Program-made: the position numbers and the translations under genes
Notes under the pieces: generated by a model
Seen by the model: the letters and a program-made list of their open reading frames with translations, nothing else
Databases searched by the model: none
What the model was told of the DNA's origin: nothing
Part shown: one piece after another, positions 1 to 12,900 of the stretch
Layout of the letters: every line of letters starts with the position of its first letter
How positions within the stretch are numbered: the first letter of the stretch is position 1
Source: Colius striatus
Lineage: Eukaryota > Chordata > Aves > Coliiformes > Coliidae
NCBI RefSeq assembly: GCF_028858725.1
Contig: NC_084774.1
Location: 8,778,001-8,842,000 of the forward strand
Reading direction: 5' to 3'
DNA: 64,000 nt

Positions 1-3000
1 GTGTTTTCCAGACTGATATCGAAGGTACTGGTGTTTTTCCTCTATTTATCTCCCAGCTTTCCCTGCTGATTTGGGTTTTGAGGCTGAACTGAGGCCATAA
101 GCTGTGTCCTGGTGTGACCTGGCTGATCAGGTAGGGTGTAGGTAGCTCTCCCACTGCACTGTGTCATCCTGCTCCAGGGCTGGGGAAGAGAGATCCCAGG
201 GAGGAGAGAGGAAGCCCTGGGCAGGGGAAGAACCACAGTCACCCCCATCATTAGCAAGCCCTGGATCATTAATGGGCCCAGGTTTGACACCACAGGGCAG
301 GAACTGAAACTAGCTGTGACTCCTTCAGCAGAGCAACTCCTGGCTGTGCTGGGGCTGGCAGGGGATGGGACAGGCAGCTGATCAGTGGATGAAAGAGCAG
401 TCTGGGTAGAACCAGTGCTGCAGGATTTTCAGCTGGTATTTCCCTGGTGAGGCTGTAATTGTCCTTCTTGGGTGCTGCTGGGCTCTTTGTGGGCACTTCC
501 CAGGGATGGGATGGGATGCTGCTGCCCTGGCTGGGGGTCCCTGTGTGGGGAAGGATTCCCACCTCTCCCTGGGAGGAAGCTCCTCTGGTGCCTGGTCCTG
601 CTGCCCATGCAGAGCTGCCAGCTGGAAATGGGGAAGTGCAGAAGCATGTTTGGGCCCCTGGTCCCTGCAGTGACTGCTCTGGCTGGCTCCTTCCCCCAGC
701 CAGCTTCCCTCCAGCACCCAAACCCGTGGGGGTGGCTGAGCCCAGCCAGAGCACGTGCCTTCCCCGAAAGGGTGCTGGCAGCCTGAGGCGAGTTCCTCCC
801 TGCCTCAAAGCTGTGAGAAATCCATCTATTCTTGAAAAGCTCTTCTGGTCCCCCACACCAGCTGTTGTGTGGCTCCTGGGGAAGGGGAGAACCAGGCTCC
901 TGGGAGAGCAGTGGCTTTGAGCTGCAGCACGGGTTTGGGTGCAGCCTGGCTGCCCGCTGGCAGCACGGGGAGCCTGGCACTGCTGCCCCCTCTGCCAAGC
1001 AGCACCACAGCCTCCTGCTCACTGTGGGTGTCTGGTGCAGCTCTAACGGTGGGCTCTCTCTTGGGCATGGGAAGGAGGGGAGAGCTGCTCTCCCCTGGGT
1101 CATCACCAGGCAGTGGGGCAGGGGCTGGATCCTCCCAACCCGCCGTGTTCGAGCGGGTGCCGAGAGGAAAGGGCCGTGGGCAGGAGGGGAGGGGAGGCAG
1201 CTGAGCCTGCCCATATGCTTCCTAATGGGGAGCAATAGCAGCTCTTCCCAGGAAGCTCACGCTGCACCATCTGCTCTGCCTCGGTACCTTCTCTCAAGGA
1301 GCTTTTTTAAGCTCCAACTTTCCTTCCCGAGCGCTCTGCGGCGGCTGCTGCGTGTTCGGGCTGTGTCTGCTCTGCAGTCGCCTCCAAACAGGTTGTCTGA
1401 GCCTTCAGTGCAGAGCAGGAGAACAGCCCAGGCAGGCTGGAGGCTGCCAGGCCTCCAGGAACTCTGCTGCCAGTTAAAAATAACCACCAAAGTGTCTATG
1501 CAGGGCTGTGGTGTGTCCCCAGCACCTTCCCTCTTGCTGGGCACCCGCTTGCCCCAAGGCTGCTGGGCTGGAGCTGGCCAGGATCTGCTGCCTGCTGCAG
1601 CGTAGCTGTGAGGCTTCCACAATCCACTGCTGATCCCACATCCCATCCCTGCCCTAAGAGGCTATTTCCACACCATGCTGCATGTGCAAAAGGCCAAAGG
1701 CTAAACCCCAGGGCTCCTCTGGGTCCCTGCTGCTGGCTCATGCCCTCGCCAGCTGTGTGAAGGGGAAATCAAAGCAGCTGCTGCACGGGGAGCAGCTCTG
1801 GCCACAGAGTGTGTCAGAGCAGGAGCAGCTCTGGCTGCAGGACTCAGGGCAGGCTCCAGCTGCCCCAGGGGTCCCCCAGGGAGGTGCAGATGCCTGAGGA
1901 GGTCGGTGCAGGCTCCCAGCAGCAAAGGGAGCTAAATTAAGGCTGGATGGAACACATGGGTGTAGCTGGGGCCGGGGAGGGGGGTGGGACTGAGGCTGGG
2001 CACAGGCTGATGGTGCCAAGTCACTTCAGAGATCTTTGTTGCTTGTTTGTGTGAAGCTCTAAATAAAGCTGACAGCCCCAGAGGCTGCCTGGGGAGGCAG
2101 GAGGGAGCCTGTCCCTTGGCACAGCCTTGCATGAGCTGGTCCCTGTGCTCAGTGTGGCCTGGGAGGGTGGTTGGGTGTGCTCTGTGCTGCTGGGGATGCT
2201 GTAGCAGCGGTGAGGGGTGCTGGGGGCTGGAGCTCTGTGTTCTCATCCCTGGGTGGGATGAAGGGGAAAGCAGAGTGGTTTGGGGACCTGCTGGAGCTTC
2301 TGCTGGGATTTGCTAGTGTCATGACTGGCTGCAGGTGACTGTGCCCATACAAGGCACCAGAGGAACAAGCTGCTCCCTGTCCTGGCCTTGCTGAAGTGCC
2401 CACAGGTAGTGGGAAAAGCTGCAGCAGACAAGGGAAGAATCTGTCCTTGTGCCTTCCTGGGAAGGCCTTTGTGGCAGGGCAGTGCAGGGATGTGCATCCC
2501 ATGGATGCTCACGTGCAGACCCACTCCCTCAGCCTCATCTTGTGCTGCAAGTGCCTGGTCCTCAGGCTCTTCTCTCTCCCTGCTGAAGGGACATCCCCTT
2601 GATGTCCCCAGGGTGTGCCTACAGCACCCATCACCCAGAGGGATGCAGGTAGCTCCTCTCCCTCCTTATCTCCCTCCAGCTGCCTGTGCTGCACCAGAGA
2701 TCCCTCCTTGCTTCGACCATTGTGGGCTGAGCTGGCCCGACCATGGGGCACGTCCAAAATGCTGCTTGTGCTTCTGCCTGGGACTGTCCCAGCTCAGCCA
2801 CTGGCCCTGCGTGGTCCCTTGGCTGGCACAGAGAATCTCACAGGGCTGGGTGGCCCCTGGCACACCGGTTCCAGTGCAGGTGCTGGGCTGTGCGTTGTGG
2901 CAGTGCTGGCCCTGGTGCAGGAAGCCTGTGGTGAGCGGGGAGGTGTGGGGGGATGCCCTGGGCCAGTCCTGTGGCCACTGAGCCATCCTTCCTCACCCCC

Positions 3001-3040
3001 AGACCCTGTACCCTGCCCTCCCCGAGGGACACGGGCACCA
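1..3040. other. Non-coding sequence left of the SIRPA promoter
   Basis: I see no exon with recognisable protein similarity here. The open frames are short, overlap on both strands and show no family motif. The composition is moderately GC-rich, with many CTG/CAG-rich stretches typical of unique avian intergenic or intronic sequence. The only signal is a possible polyadenylation site near 2,062 (separate entry). This could be the 3' UTR or an intron of a gene lying to the left, or an upstream SIRPA intron, but nothing in the sequence decides between these. Confidence 0.5.
2062..2067 (+). terminator. Possible poly(A) signal AATAAA of an unseen left-hand gene
   Basis: AATAAA follows a T/G-rich stretch (about 2,035-2,058). 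It is the only well-placed plus-strand hexamer before the SIRPA promoter. If real, a plus-strand transcript entering from the left ends about 20 bases later. No coding exon of such a gene is visible in the window. Confidence 0.25.
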
Positions 3041-3960
3041 ATCCGGAGGTTTCCCCCCAGCCCACCGTGCGCGGAGCAACTTTACCGAGGGTTGGACGGT
3101 GCTGGCTTCGCCCCCTCCGCCGGGGAAGGAGGCGGCGGGAGGGAGATTCGGTGCGTGTATGGGGGGGGGAACCCCGAGCAGAGGCCGGCCCCATCCCGCC
3201 CCGGTGCCAAGGCAACGGCGGGGGGGGCGGGCGGGCAGGCGCGGCTCGGCTCGGCTCGGCTCCGCTCCCCGGGGCCCCGGTCGGGTCAGTGCCCGGGGGG
3301 GCGGCGGGGCCGCGCGTGTGCAGGGAGCGTGTGCGTGTGTGTGCGTGTGCATGTGTGTGTGCTCCCCGCCCGCAGCCGGGGGGGGAGGCGGGAGCCCAGC
3401 CCTCCTTCCTCATTTTGGGGCTGAGCACAGCGATTTCCTTCTCCAGCTGCAATTCTGCTTTTTCTCTCTGGTTTTTTTTTTCCCCTTCCCTCCTCGCTTA
3501 TTCTGTCGTGTTTCTTGTCCCCGCCAGCCCACGCCGGGCTCGGAGGCCCCTCGCTTCTCCCATCCCAGAAGGAGCCGAGGATGCGGCCGCTCCGCCGCGG
3601 CCGTGCGTGGCCGCTGAGCTGCCTGCTGCTGCTGTCCCTGCGCGGCTGCCCAGGTAAGCCATGGCTGCGAGCCGCGCCGCGCTCTGCCGCCTTCCCGCCG
3701 TCCTTTTCCTTTCAGCTTGAGGCTTCTGTAGCTTGCCACGATCGTTTTCCCTTCCCCTTTCCCCTCCCCGCCGTGCTCCCACCTCCCTCCCGGCCGCGCC
3801 GCGCTGCCGGCTCCGCGTTCGCTTTGACCTTTGGAGCCGGTGACCGAGCTGCGGTGACCGAGGCGGAGCGGCCCGGGGGCAGGGAACGGGTTAATCGCGC
3901 GGGGCCCTCGGTCGCCAGCTCCTCCAGAAGCAAACTTCGAGGCAAACGTTCCCCTTTTCA
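3040..3960 (+). promoter_or_regulatory. SIRPA: CpG island and presumed SIRPA promoter
   Basis: CpG density rises sharply from about 3,040 and stays high past the signal-peptide exon. The island holds GC boxes, CGGCT pentamer repeats (3,240-3,265) and a GT-rich microsatellite (about 3,325-3,361). A long pyrimidine tract (3,470-3,527) ends in CCGCCAG. That could be a splice acceptor for an exon starting at 3,528, or simply a pyrimidine-rich initiator zone. No clear TATA box is present, as is usual for CpG-island promoters. The start site cannot be fixed from sequence alone. Confidence 0.6.
3581..3653 (+). CDS. SIRPA: SIRPA exon: signal peptide
   Basis: The exon encodes 24 residues with an arginine-rich n-region and a leucine core (CLLLLSL). 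It ends CCCAG|GTAAGC, phase 1, which is the usual phase for splicing a leader onto an Ig V exon. It lies inside the CpG island and is followed by a 6.3 kb intron, the longest of the gene. Confidence 0.85.
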
Positions 3961-6900
3961 GGCAGAGGAGTGAATTGGGCAGGGACGGGAAGGGGCACGT
4001 CCGTTGTTTCCACCCCTTTGCTGGCAGAGCTGTGAGCTGTGTAAGTCTCGGCGAGCTCCCCTCAGAGGCTGCCCGGAGGTGGGGAGGATGATGGTGTGGA
4101 TGAAGGCAGCCTGGCAGGAGGCTCTGGTGAGGGCTGTGCGTGCCTTCTCTGCTGGGAACTTGTTTTTCTTGTTACCCCTCTCTTTGCCCCCGGTGGGGTG
4201 CAGTTCCTGCTGCTCTACACAACTGTTGAGCACCACGGTGGTGGAACTGCACCGTCCCCTCGGGCACCTTCCACCCCTCCGTCCTGCTGCCAGCACAGGC
4301 CCTGGGTCACCGTGGGCTCCTGCTGTTGCCCCCAGCTTGCCCCAGCCCTCCCTGGGGCTCTTGGCTCCACCAATGCCACGTAACAGCCTGGAGCTGCGGC
4401 GTGAGAAGCGTGTGCTGTTCCCTGGCTGTTTCCCTTCCCTCAAGAGCAGTGGGAAGTTTCTTGCCCCACCAGGAACGAAGCCCTGTGGTGGCTGCTGCTT
4501 TCAAGGACGTCTCCTTTCTAGGATGTTTTGTTTCAGTGCTCTTCACCTCGGGTGCCATCGCTGTGGAATCGCTCTCCTTCCTTTCCCAGCGCTGCCTGTG
4601 AGAAAGGGGCTTTTTGTGCAGACCTCCCAGGGCAATAGCAACGTGCCTTCAGGACTGTCTTGCTGCTGAGCTTTGTTTGCCTGGTCTGTCCAAATCTTGC
4701 ACCTTCCAGCCAGACCCCACTGCCAGCAGCCCCTCCCAGGCTCCCCCCCGGGTGAAGCATCGTCCTGCGTGGGAAAAGCCGCCCTGCTCCAGGCCCGTTG
4801 GGACTATTTACCATCGCAGCTTTACTTGGGCAGAGAGTTGAGCACAAACTTGAGCAGAAAGCAAATGCTTTTCAGCACAACACTCCTTGCTTTGAGTTGC
4901 TTGATCACAACTGAGAAGTGTTGGCCCCAAGCTGCAAACTCCTGGTTGCTGGAAGCCAAGGCGGCTTTGGCGGCGAGCGCAGCTTCTCCCTGAACCGCTG
5001 CAGCTTCCTGCCACCAAAGAATGGCTCCAGCAAAGCTCCTGAGTTTAATTGAACGTGGCCTTGGAGCAAGAACCCCATATTTTTTTTCCCCCCAAGCCAG
5101 CCATAGGAAAAGAACCATCCTGTGGTGGTGGTTGGTGTCCCTGATTTGAGGCGCACGTGGCTCGGTTCCGTACGGTGGGGAGCCTGTGGTGGACCCTTCT
5201 GGGCCGTGGCTCTGTCGAAGCCTGAACTGCAGAGGAGCTGCTGGAGCTTCTGCAGCAGCAAAGGGGAAATGGGAAGGTCCTGCAGGAGACCTTCCTGTAG
5301 GGCAAAGAGGAGCGAGATGCCAGGAAGCCCAATGGCAAAGGCCCGTTGCAACATCATCGTCGCTGCACAGAACCCGGTCGGAGGGTTCCGGCTGCGCTTC
5401 CCAGAGCCGCCTCTGAAGAGGAAATCTCTTTGGTTGTGGGGCTCTGGCTTTTTCATGCTGAATTTCAGCTGATGCTGTAGGAGGGAAGCTGTGTCTGATC
5501 CGAGGCTTCCTCTGTCACGTCTGTAAAACACGGCCTTGGCTGTAACAGCCGCTGAGCCTCTGGGATCCGCGCGGCCCTCGACAGCTCTCTCGGTGTCTCC
5601 ATCTGAACTGTGGATTCCAGGCCCCTTTTTTTAGGCAGCACCTGTTGGTTTCCCCCCCAGCTGCAGGTGAAATTCCAGCAGGTTTATTTTGGGGCTTCCC
5701 TCACCCATCAGCCTGTTCCTTCAGCCAGTGAGCGTGGGGCTGTGGATGCCGGTGACCAGCTGCACGTTGCTGCTGGGACACCCAGCCCTGCCCTGGCAGC
5801 CCCTGAGCTCCTCACCCGGCTCCTTCACAGGGGAAAATGGGCTATTTTTATCAGGAAGCATCCAAGCAGCCTCTCCCGAATTAAACCCTGGCCTCATGCA
5901 ATCTGTTCAGCATCAAACACTCCGAAAGGTGGAATACAGGGGAAAAAAATGTGTCACCGAGACGGAAAACTTGGAGCCCAGCAGGAGGGATGGGGATTGT
6001 TTTGCTCTCAGCTTAAATGGGATGAGAGGAGAGAGGCTCTGCCAGAGCAGGCGCAGCACGACGCCTGTGCTTGTGCCACTTCTCTGGGCTGGGAGTGCTC
6101 AGGGTCCCCTCTGTGAGGGAACTGTCAGGTGATGATTTTCAGGGCTCTAAAACCCTTTTGCTAATGGTGGAGTGTAGGATGGACCAGGTGACAGGGTCAG
6201 AGCACCTCAGCTGCCCTTGGTCTTGTTGGAGGGAAGGATTCTGCTCCGTCTCTTGGTGACTCGAAACCAGAGTCTACGCAAGCAGTCTCCTGAGGTGAGG
6301 CTGTGAAGGTGCACGTGGGAAGTGGGTTTGCACTGAACCAGTGCTTGTGGTGAGGAATCATCATGTGTCCTGTGTGTTTGCAGCATGAAAACCCACCAGA
6401 TCCCACTCCTGGTGCCTGAGAGCGTGCAGGGCTCACACCGTGCTGGCAAATACCTGCTGGCAAGGGGCTCATCTGGGCTCCTGGCCTCAGGCCCAGCACC
6501 TCGAGAGGGGAAGGAGCAGAAGGGATCTTCTGGTGGGTGCAAGGAGAAGCTGCCTTCAGGGGAAGAGAGGAAAGGAGCTTCAGTGGATGCTTTGCATTTT
6601 CTAACTTGCATATTCTGGGGTTTTCTATCAACTTCCCCTTTGTGTGTTCCCATGGTGGGGGGTGGGGGCATTGCTCTGTGGGGCTGCTGGAGTCTGATGG
6701 AGTTTTGGAGGTTGCAGCGGGTGCAGCAGGCTCTGGCTGGTGGCTGTTGGGTGCAGGGGAGGCAGGTGGAGAAGCTGGGTGCTCTGAAGGGGCTGGTGCT
6801 CCTGAGCTGGGTGAGCAGCGTGGCATTAACAGAGCACATCATGGCTGAAGCTCGTGTTTAACTCTCCTGCCAACCCTGAGCAGGGTGCTCTGTGGAGCTC

Positions 6901-9900
6901 TGAGCAGAGCTGCATGGGGAAGTCTCGCAAGTAGTGTGGTGGCTCAGAGCAGAACACAGGGAAATACCCCAAAGCCACATTTAATCCTATGTGAGGGGTT
7001 ACCTAGAGCCCGAGAGACTCGGAGCTGCAGCTGAAGCCTCTGGGCAGGCGGCAGAGCAAAGCCCTTTGTTTGCTCTCTCTGCTCTCTGGGCTGCTCTGGG
7101 AGCAGCAGCACTGCCAGAGGAGCCCAGCACGCTGCAGCAGCGTCTCAGGAGCTCGTCACTGGGTCACAGCCTGTGCCCTTCCTGCAGATCCCCGGGCTGA
7201 GGGAGCAGGCTGGGAGCTCGCACGCCGCTGCCTGGTGAGAAGCTGATGTGGGCTCTGCGGTGTGACCATCCACAGCCCTGCTGCCTGCAGAGGGAAACAC
7301 ACAAATCCCTGTGAGCTTGGGAAGGCAGGAGCCTGGTGCTGTGATGGCAGAGAGCTACAGCTCTGGTGAACTGCCCTGTGCTTCTGCAGATGTCACTCAG
7401 AGACCTCACGGCCACAGCCAGGAGACATGTGATGGGGTTGAGCAACGCTTGTGCCGCTCACCCTGACCACCCTACCCTGCTGGGGTCAGCTCTGGCACCC
7501 CACAGCAGGTGCTTCTCTCGGCTCCATCCCCCCAGCACGACGTGTGCCTTGCAGGGAGATGGACAGATGGAGAGAGGGAGGATGAGGAGGAAGCGCTGGG
7601 CTCGGCTGTGCGGGGCTGTGCTGGCCCCATGGAGCAGGTCAGGCTGGTTCCTCTCAGCACAGGGAACCCTTGAGGGGATGTGGTGGGAGGCTGTTTTGGC
7701 CCAGGGTTGCAGAGAGGAGCAGAGAGGGATGTGTTCATCATGAGACACAGAGCCCCTGTGGCAAGGAGGGCTCGTGGCTCCCTCTGTGGAGGGAGCAATT
7801 AGCAACAGGGCCACCCTGGATGTGCAAAGGGGCTGGTGTGGTGGGTGGCTGGGGGGTGCTGGGCCCTGTGCCCACAGCAGCCTCATCCCTGATCTGTCAC
7901 GTCCCTGTGTGGGGACTCAGCAAGAGGTGAACGATGCTTTTGGGCTTCCTCTAGGCATTTCTCAACGGCTCCTTGTGCAAGGTCCAGGGGCAGCAGCGAT
8001 GGAGGAGCTCAGGGCTTGCTGCAGCAGCCATGTGTGCCCTTTGTCACTGCCATGAACATGTCTGGGCTGCTGCTGCTGCTCAGACACAAGACTGAGGCTC
8101 AGCCCCGACGATGCACTTGGCTGTGACACAAACCAGGCTTCTGTCCTTCCACCCTCATCTTATGGGATAAACTGGTTTTGGTGTGGGGTGCTGCTGCTGT
8201 GTTAGTCCTGATGTGGCTTCCAAGGAGAAGCTGGAGAGCTGACTCCAACTAGCCAGAGGGCTAGTCCACACTGCAGGGCGTCATGCCCAGTGTTTAAACT
8301 GGGAGGGTTGATGGGAAGGGGAATCAGTGCTTGGCACGGGTCAGCAGGTGGGGAGCAACTGCATTGGGCAGCACTTGCTTGCTTTCTTAGGTTTAGTTTC
8401 TCTCAATTACTGCTATTGTGTTTTATTATTCTTACTGTTATTACATTGAATTTAGTTGTTATGCTTGTGCTTATCCTAACCCCCGAGTCTCAGTCTCCTC
8501 TTCTGATTCCTCTCACCACCCTGGGGAGGATGAGTGGCTGTGTGGGGCTGTGTTGCCCACTTGTCTTGAACCACAACCCCGTGCCAGTGGTTCTGTGTGC
8601 CACTTGCCAACCTTGGCCTCTCAGTGGCCAACTGTGCCTGGGCATTTAAGTGGTTTTCCTATCTCTCTCCCCCAGTGCTTAAAAATGCTCCTTTATGCAG
8701 TGACCTGTACTGCAATCACTCTCAGTTCAGTCTCAGTAGCAAGGTGTTGGCAAGGTGAGCGTGGCCAGGTAACCCCTCAGAGCTCTGCAGGCCATGGGCT
8801 GCCTCGTGCTGCTGCTGCAGTGGGGTTTGGGGAGTGGGGAGCAGCAGCAGAGCTGGTTCCTGTGGGGTTCCTGGTGCATGCCAGTGAGCTCAGCCCCTGC
8901 CTCAGCCAGCACTGGCTGTGGGTCACTCGAGGTGGTGGTGTTGTCCCCTCACAGGGACAGCAGAGCTGCTGTGCTTTTCCTGGAGATCTTGGGGGTCTCT
9001 CCTCACATGACCCTGCATAGAATCACAGAATCATTTGGGTTGGAAAAGCCCTTGAAGCTCCTGGAGTGCACCCCCTGCCCTCACCCTGCTCAGCCCAGCA
9101 CTGACCCACAGCCCTCAGCACCTCAGCTCCATGGCTTTGGGATCCCTCCAGGGCTGGGCACTCCCCCAGCTCCCTGGGCAGCCTGGCACAGGGGCTGACA
9201 CCCCTCTCAGGGAAACAGTTCTGCCCCAGCTCCAATCTCAGCCTCCCCTGGGGCAACTTGAGCCCCTTTCCTTTTGTCCTGTCACTTATTACTTGAAGAA
9301 GAGACCAACCCATAGAACCCCCTGTCAGGGAGTGTCAGAGAGTGCTCCTGTCTCCCCTCAGCCTCCTGTGTGTGGGAGGGTGTGTTGGCTCCTGTGGGTA
9401 CACAGGCAGGGTTGCTTGGCTCCGTGGCTGGCTGTTTGTGCTGGGTTGGTAGCCAGGCTGTGGAGATGCTGGCAAGGGGATGATGCTGTTGGTGCTGAGC
9501 AGGAGTGGCGTCTGCCTGACGGGCACCAGCTTGGGCTCGTGGCCATGCCCTGCTGGGATGGAGCAGGGATTTGATTTGGTGCAGAAATGGGACAGATTCC
9601 ACGCAGGAAATGTCACACTGCATCTGTGTCTGCAGGGACAGGCTGCTTTTTGGAGTGCCTTGTACTTTGTGCCCTTGTTTCCTCGTGGCTGACAGAGCTG
9701 AGCAGCCCCAGGGGCAGCACGGCACAGGCAGCTGGGGTGTGCTCCGTGTTTTAGCTGCACAGAGCACAACGTGCACACATCCAGCAAAGCTCTGGCCAGC
9801 TCTGCTGCTGAGACATGTGGGCACAGGTTTGTGACTACAGTCTCTGCCCTGCACTCCCTGCTGCTGGGAAAGCCTTGGTGCCCATGGTTGCTGCAACGGG

Positions 9901-12900
9901 AGCTCAGCCTGTCCTGTGGCCAGTGAGGGTTGAGGGGAGCCTGCCTGGGTGTGCAGGGCCAGGTGAGACTCTGTCTGTTCTTTCCCCAGGTGTGGGTGCC
10001 CAGGCAGATCAGGACTTCCAGCTGCAGCAGCCCCAGGACAAGGTGTCAGTGGCAGCAGGGGAGATGCTCACTCTGACCTGCACCTTGTATGGAGACAGTT
10101 TCCTTGGCCCTGTGAAGTGGCTGAAGGGCTGGGGCAGTGGGAACGAGACCATCTATGGGCCAGGGGGCTCCTTCCCCCGTGTGACGAGGACAGTGGACAA
10201 GTCCAACACAGACTTCAGCATCCGCATCAGGGACGTTCACCCCGGGGATTCAGGCACCTATTACTGTGTGAAGTTCAGGAGATCAGTGGGAGGTGAAGAG
10301 CTGTTTCGGCATGGAAAGGGCACAGAGGTGTCTGTGACTGGTGAGTGGGGGTCCCAGAGCAGCCCCTGGCCCGTCCCAGCCCGGTTGGGCTCGGCTTGGG
10401 GCGTGTGAGGCTGGGGCCAGGGCGGGCTCCTGTGAGCCATCCCCGGGCACATCTGTGGGAGAGCCGGGTCCCTGCAGCCCCGGGGCTGGGCAGGGGGGCA
10501 GAGCCCGCTGTGATGGCCCCGCGCTTCCCCCCGCAGCCAAACCCTCCCCCCCGGTTGTGTCCGGGCCCAGCCGCAGAGCGTCGCCGAGGCAGTCGGTGCC
10601 TTTCACCTGCACCAGCGGCGGGTTCTTCCCCTCGAGCATCAGCGTGAAATGGGCCAAGAACGGGACCTCGATCTCGGCTCAGCAGCCCAACGTCACCGCT
10701 GGGCAGAAGAAATCCTCGTACAGCATGTCCAGCAGCGTGAGGATGGAGCTGCAGGAGGACGACGTGCGCTCGTGGCTGTCCTGTGAGGTGCAGCACCCCA
10801 CGCTGGGGGCCCCGCTGACGGGGACGTACCCGCTGCGCGACGCCCTGCGAGGTGAGGGCTGCCGGGGGCTGCCGGGGGGGCTGGGGCAGGGCCCGGGGCG
10901 GCGGAGCCGGGGCCGCCGGGCACCAGCGGCTGCTTCTCTTGCCAGTTTCCCCCGGCGTCCTCCTGGACGGCGACTGGCGCGGCCCCGTCGAGCTGAACAG
11001 GACGGTGAACTTCACGTGCCGCGCGAAGGACTTTTACCCGGGAGACGTGGCCATCAGCTGGCTGGAGAACGGGGTGGAGATCAAGGTGGAGAACAGCTCC
11101 CGGGCGCTGCCGACCCCTCGGGGCTTGTTTGAGCAGAGCAGCGTGCTGGAGGTGAAAGCCACGGAGGAGAAGAACGGCTCTGCCTTCACCTGCCGGGTGG
11201 TGCACGATGCCCAGGACCCCGTCAGCAAGAGCTTTGCCCTGCGGGTCTCTGCCCCAAGCAAGGAGGGGCTGAGCGACTGGCCCCTGGCAGACAGCGGTGC
11301 GTGAGAGCTGCTGGCGTGGGCTCCGGGCTGGGCAGGCTGGAAGAGGTCACCCCTGAGAAAGCTCAAAGTCCCTCCAGGATGTGCTTTGAGGATGCAAAAG
11401 TCTCCGTGGTTGGGGGTGTGGGGAGTGTGACGCTGTTGGGCATCACCTGGCTGGGAGGCTGCGGGGACTCTGGTGGTACCAGCGTTCTCAAGCCCCTGCT
11501 GACCTTTTTCATTCCTGTTCCAGGCAATTTGCTTGCCATCTATATCGTGGTGGGAGTGGTCTGCACTGTGCTGGTTCTGCTGGTGGCTGCAATCCTGTAC
11601 CTCATCCGGGCGAAGCAGAGCAAGGGTAGGGAAGCCAAGTGCAGGGCAAGGAACCAGCTGCCCCCCACCTTCTTCTCTCAAGCCTCAGCGTGTGGATGCT
11701 GAATTCACAGCCGTGCTGCTGCAGCTCCTGCCCAAAGGGGAGGATGGAGCAGAGCTTACTGGATTGTTTGCAGGCTGCCAGGAAAGCTCTGCTGCCACTG
11801 TGTGCCTGGAGCAGTGTCAAATATACTTGTTGTTCCTTGTACCTGAAAAGTACCTCCTGCACCTTATGCCCTCTGCCAGGAACTGTCCTGCAGCAGATGG
11901 AGTGAAATGCCACAAGATGCGGGCACTTGCCTCTGGGAAAAGATGACTGACTGCACTTGCAACAGTCTCTGCCTGTGGGCTCGTGGGTCTGGGCAAGTTG
12001 GGAGGGGGGATGATGGTGTTTTCCTATTTCTTTCCTAAACTCTTTCTCTTCTGGCAGGTAAAAGCTCACCATCTGCTAGGTAAGTGCTGGTCTCCTGTAG
12101 TCACTCACCCACAGGCACACCAAGCTGGACATCTCCAGCCTGAAAGCAGGGTCCCTTGGGATTGGGAGGGAGGTGGATCCCCAAAAGCTCGTTGTGAAAG
12201 GGAAGACAGGAGCATAGGCTCTGGGCCTTCCACAGAGGTCCTGTCCTGTCCCTGTGGTGCCCGAACACTTGGCTTTTGGTGGGGCTGAAGAAGCGGGTGA
12301 GAGATGGGTCACTAGCCTGCAGTGGTGGAGCTAGACCCTCCTCTCAGAGGGGAGGCCTCATCCTGCTCAGGCTGCTGCAAGGACCTTGTTTGGCACCTGA
12401 ACTCCCTAGCTGCTCCATCATGAGGGAAAGGACAAGCGAGCACTAAGCTGATCTGACATGCTTTGTTCCCCCTTTCAGGTTGCACGAGCCAGAGAAGAGC
12501 AGCGAGGTCACTATGCAGGTGTGTGGCTCAGCCCCAGGACCTGGGGAGGGAGAGGGGAGGCAGGAGTTGGAGGATGGTGGTTCCCCTGTGAGACATCTCA
12601 GTGTCTCCATGCTGTGGCTGGAGAGGGAAGAGAGGCTGCCCTAGGGATGGAGTAACCGCTTCCCAGCGTCTCTTCTGCCTTCACCCTCTCTCCTCCTCCT
12701 AGGATAGTCTGGGTTTGTGCTGCCTGCAGAGCCAGCTGTGTGATAGCCAGCCAGGCTATTTGTGGAGTTGTTTTGCATTTGGTGACGCAGTTACGAGCAA
12801 AGTCGTGATCAGCAGCAATCTGTGTGTCCCACTCAGCCTCTGGCAGCTCCTGTGTGGGCATTGCTGGCCTCTGCCCATCACCCCTACCAGGCCAGGGGCA

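Larger units (their letters stand above)
3654..9989 (+). other. SIRPA: SIRPA intron 1 (6.3 kb)
   Basis: This is a large first intron with canonical ends (GTAAGC ... TTTCCCCAG). It contains a worn ERVL-type LTR piece (about 8,285-8,580) and a CR1 fragment (9,017-9,370). The rest is unique sequence without a supported exon. The GC-rich first part (to about 4,000) continues the CpG island. Confidence 0.8.

Noticed and set aside
10275-11205. Long minus-strand frames over the SIRPA Ig exons
   Set aside because: They are shadows of the GC-rich sense exons with no family similarity.
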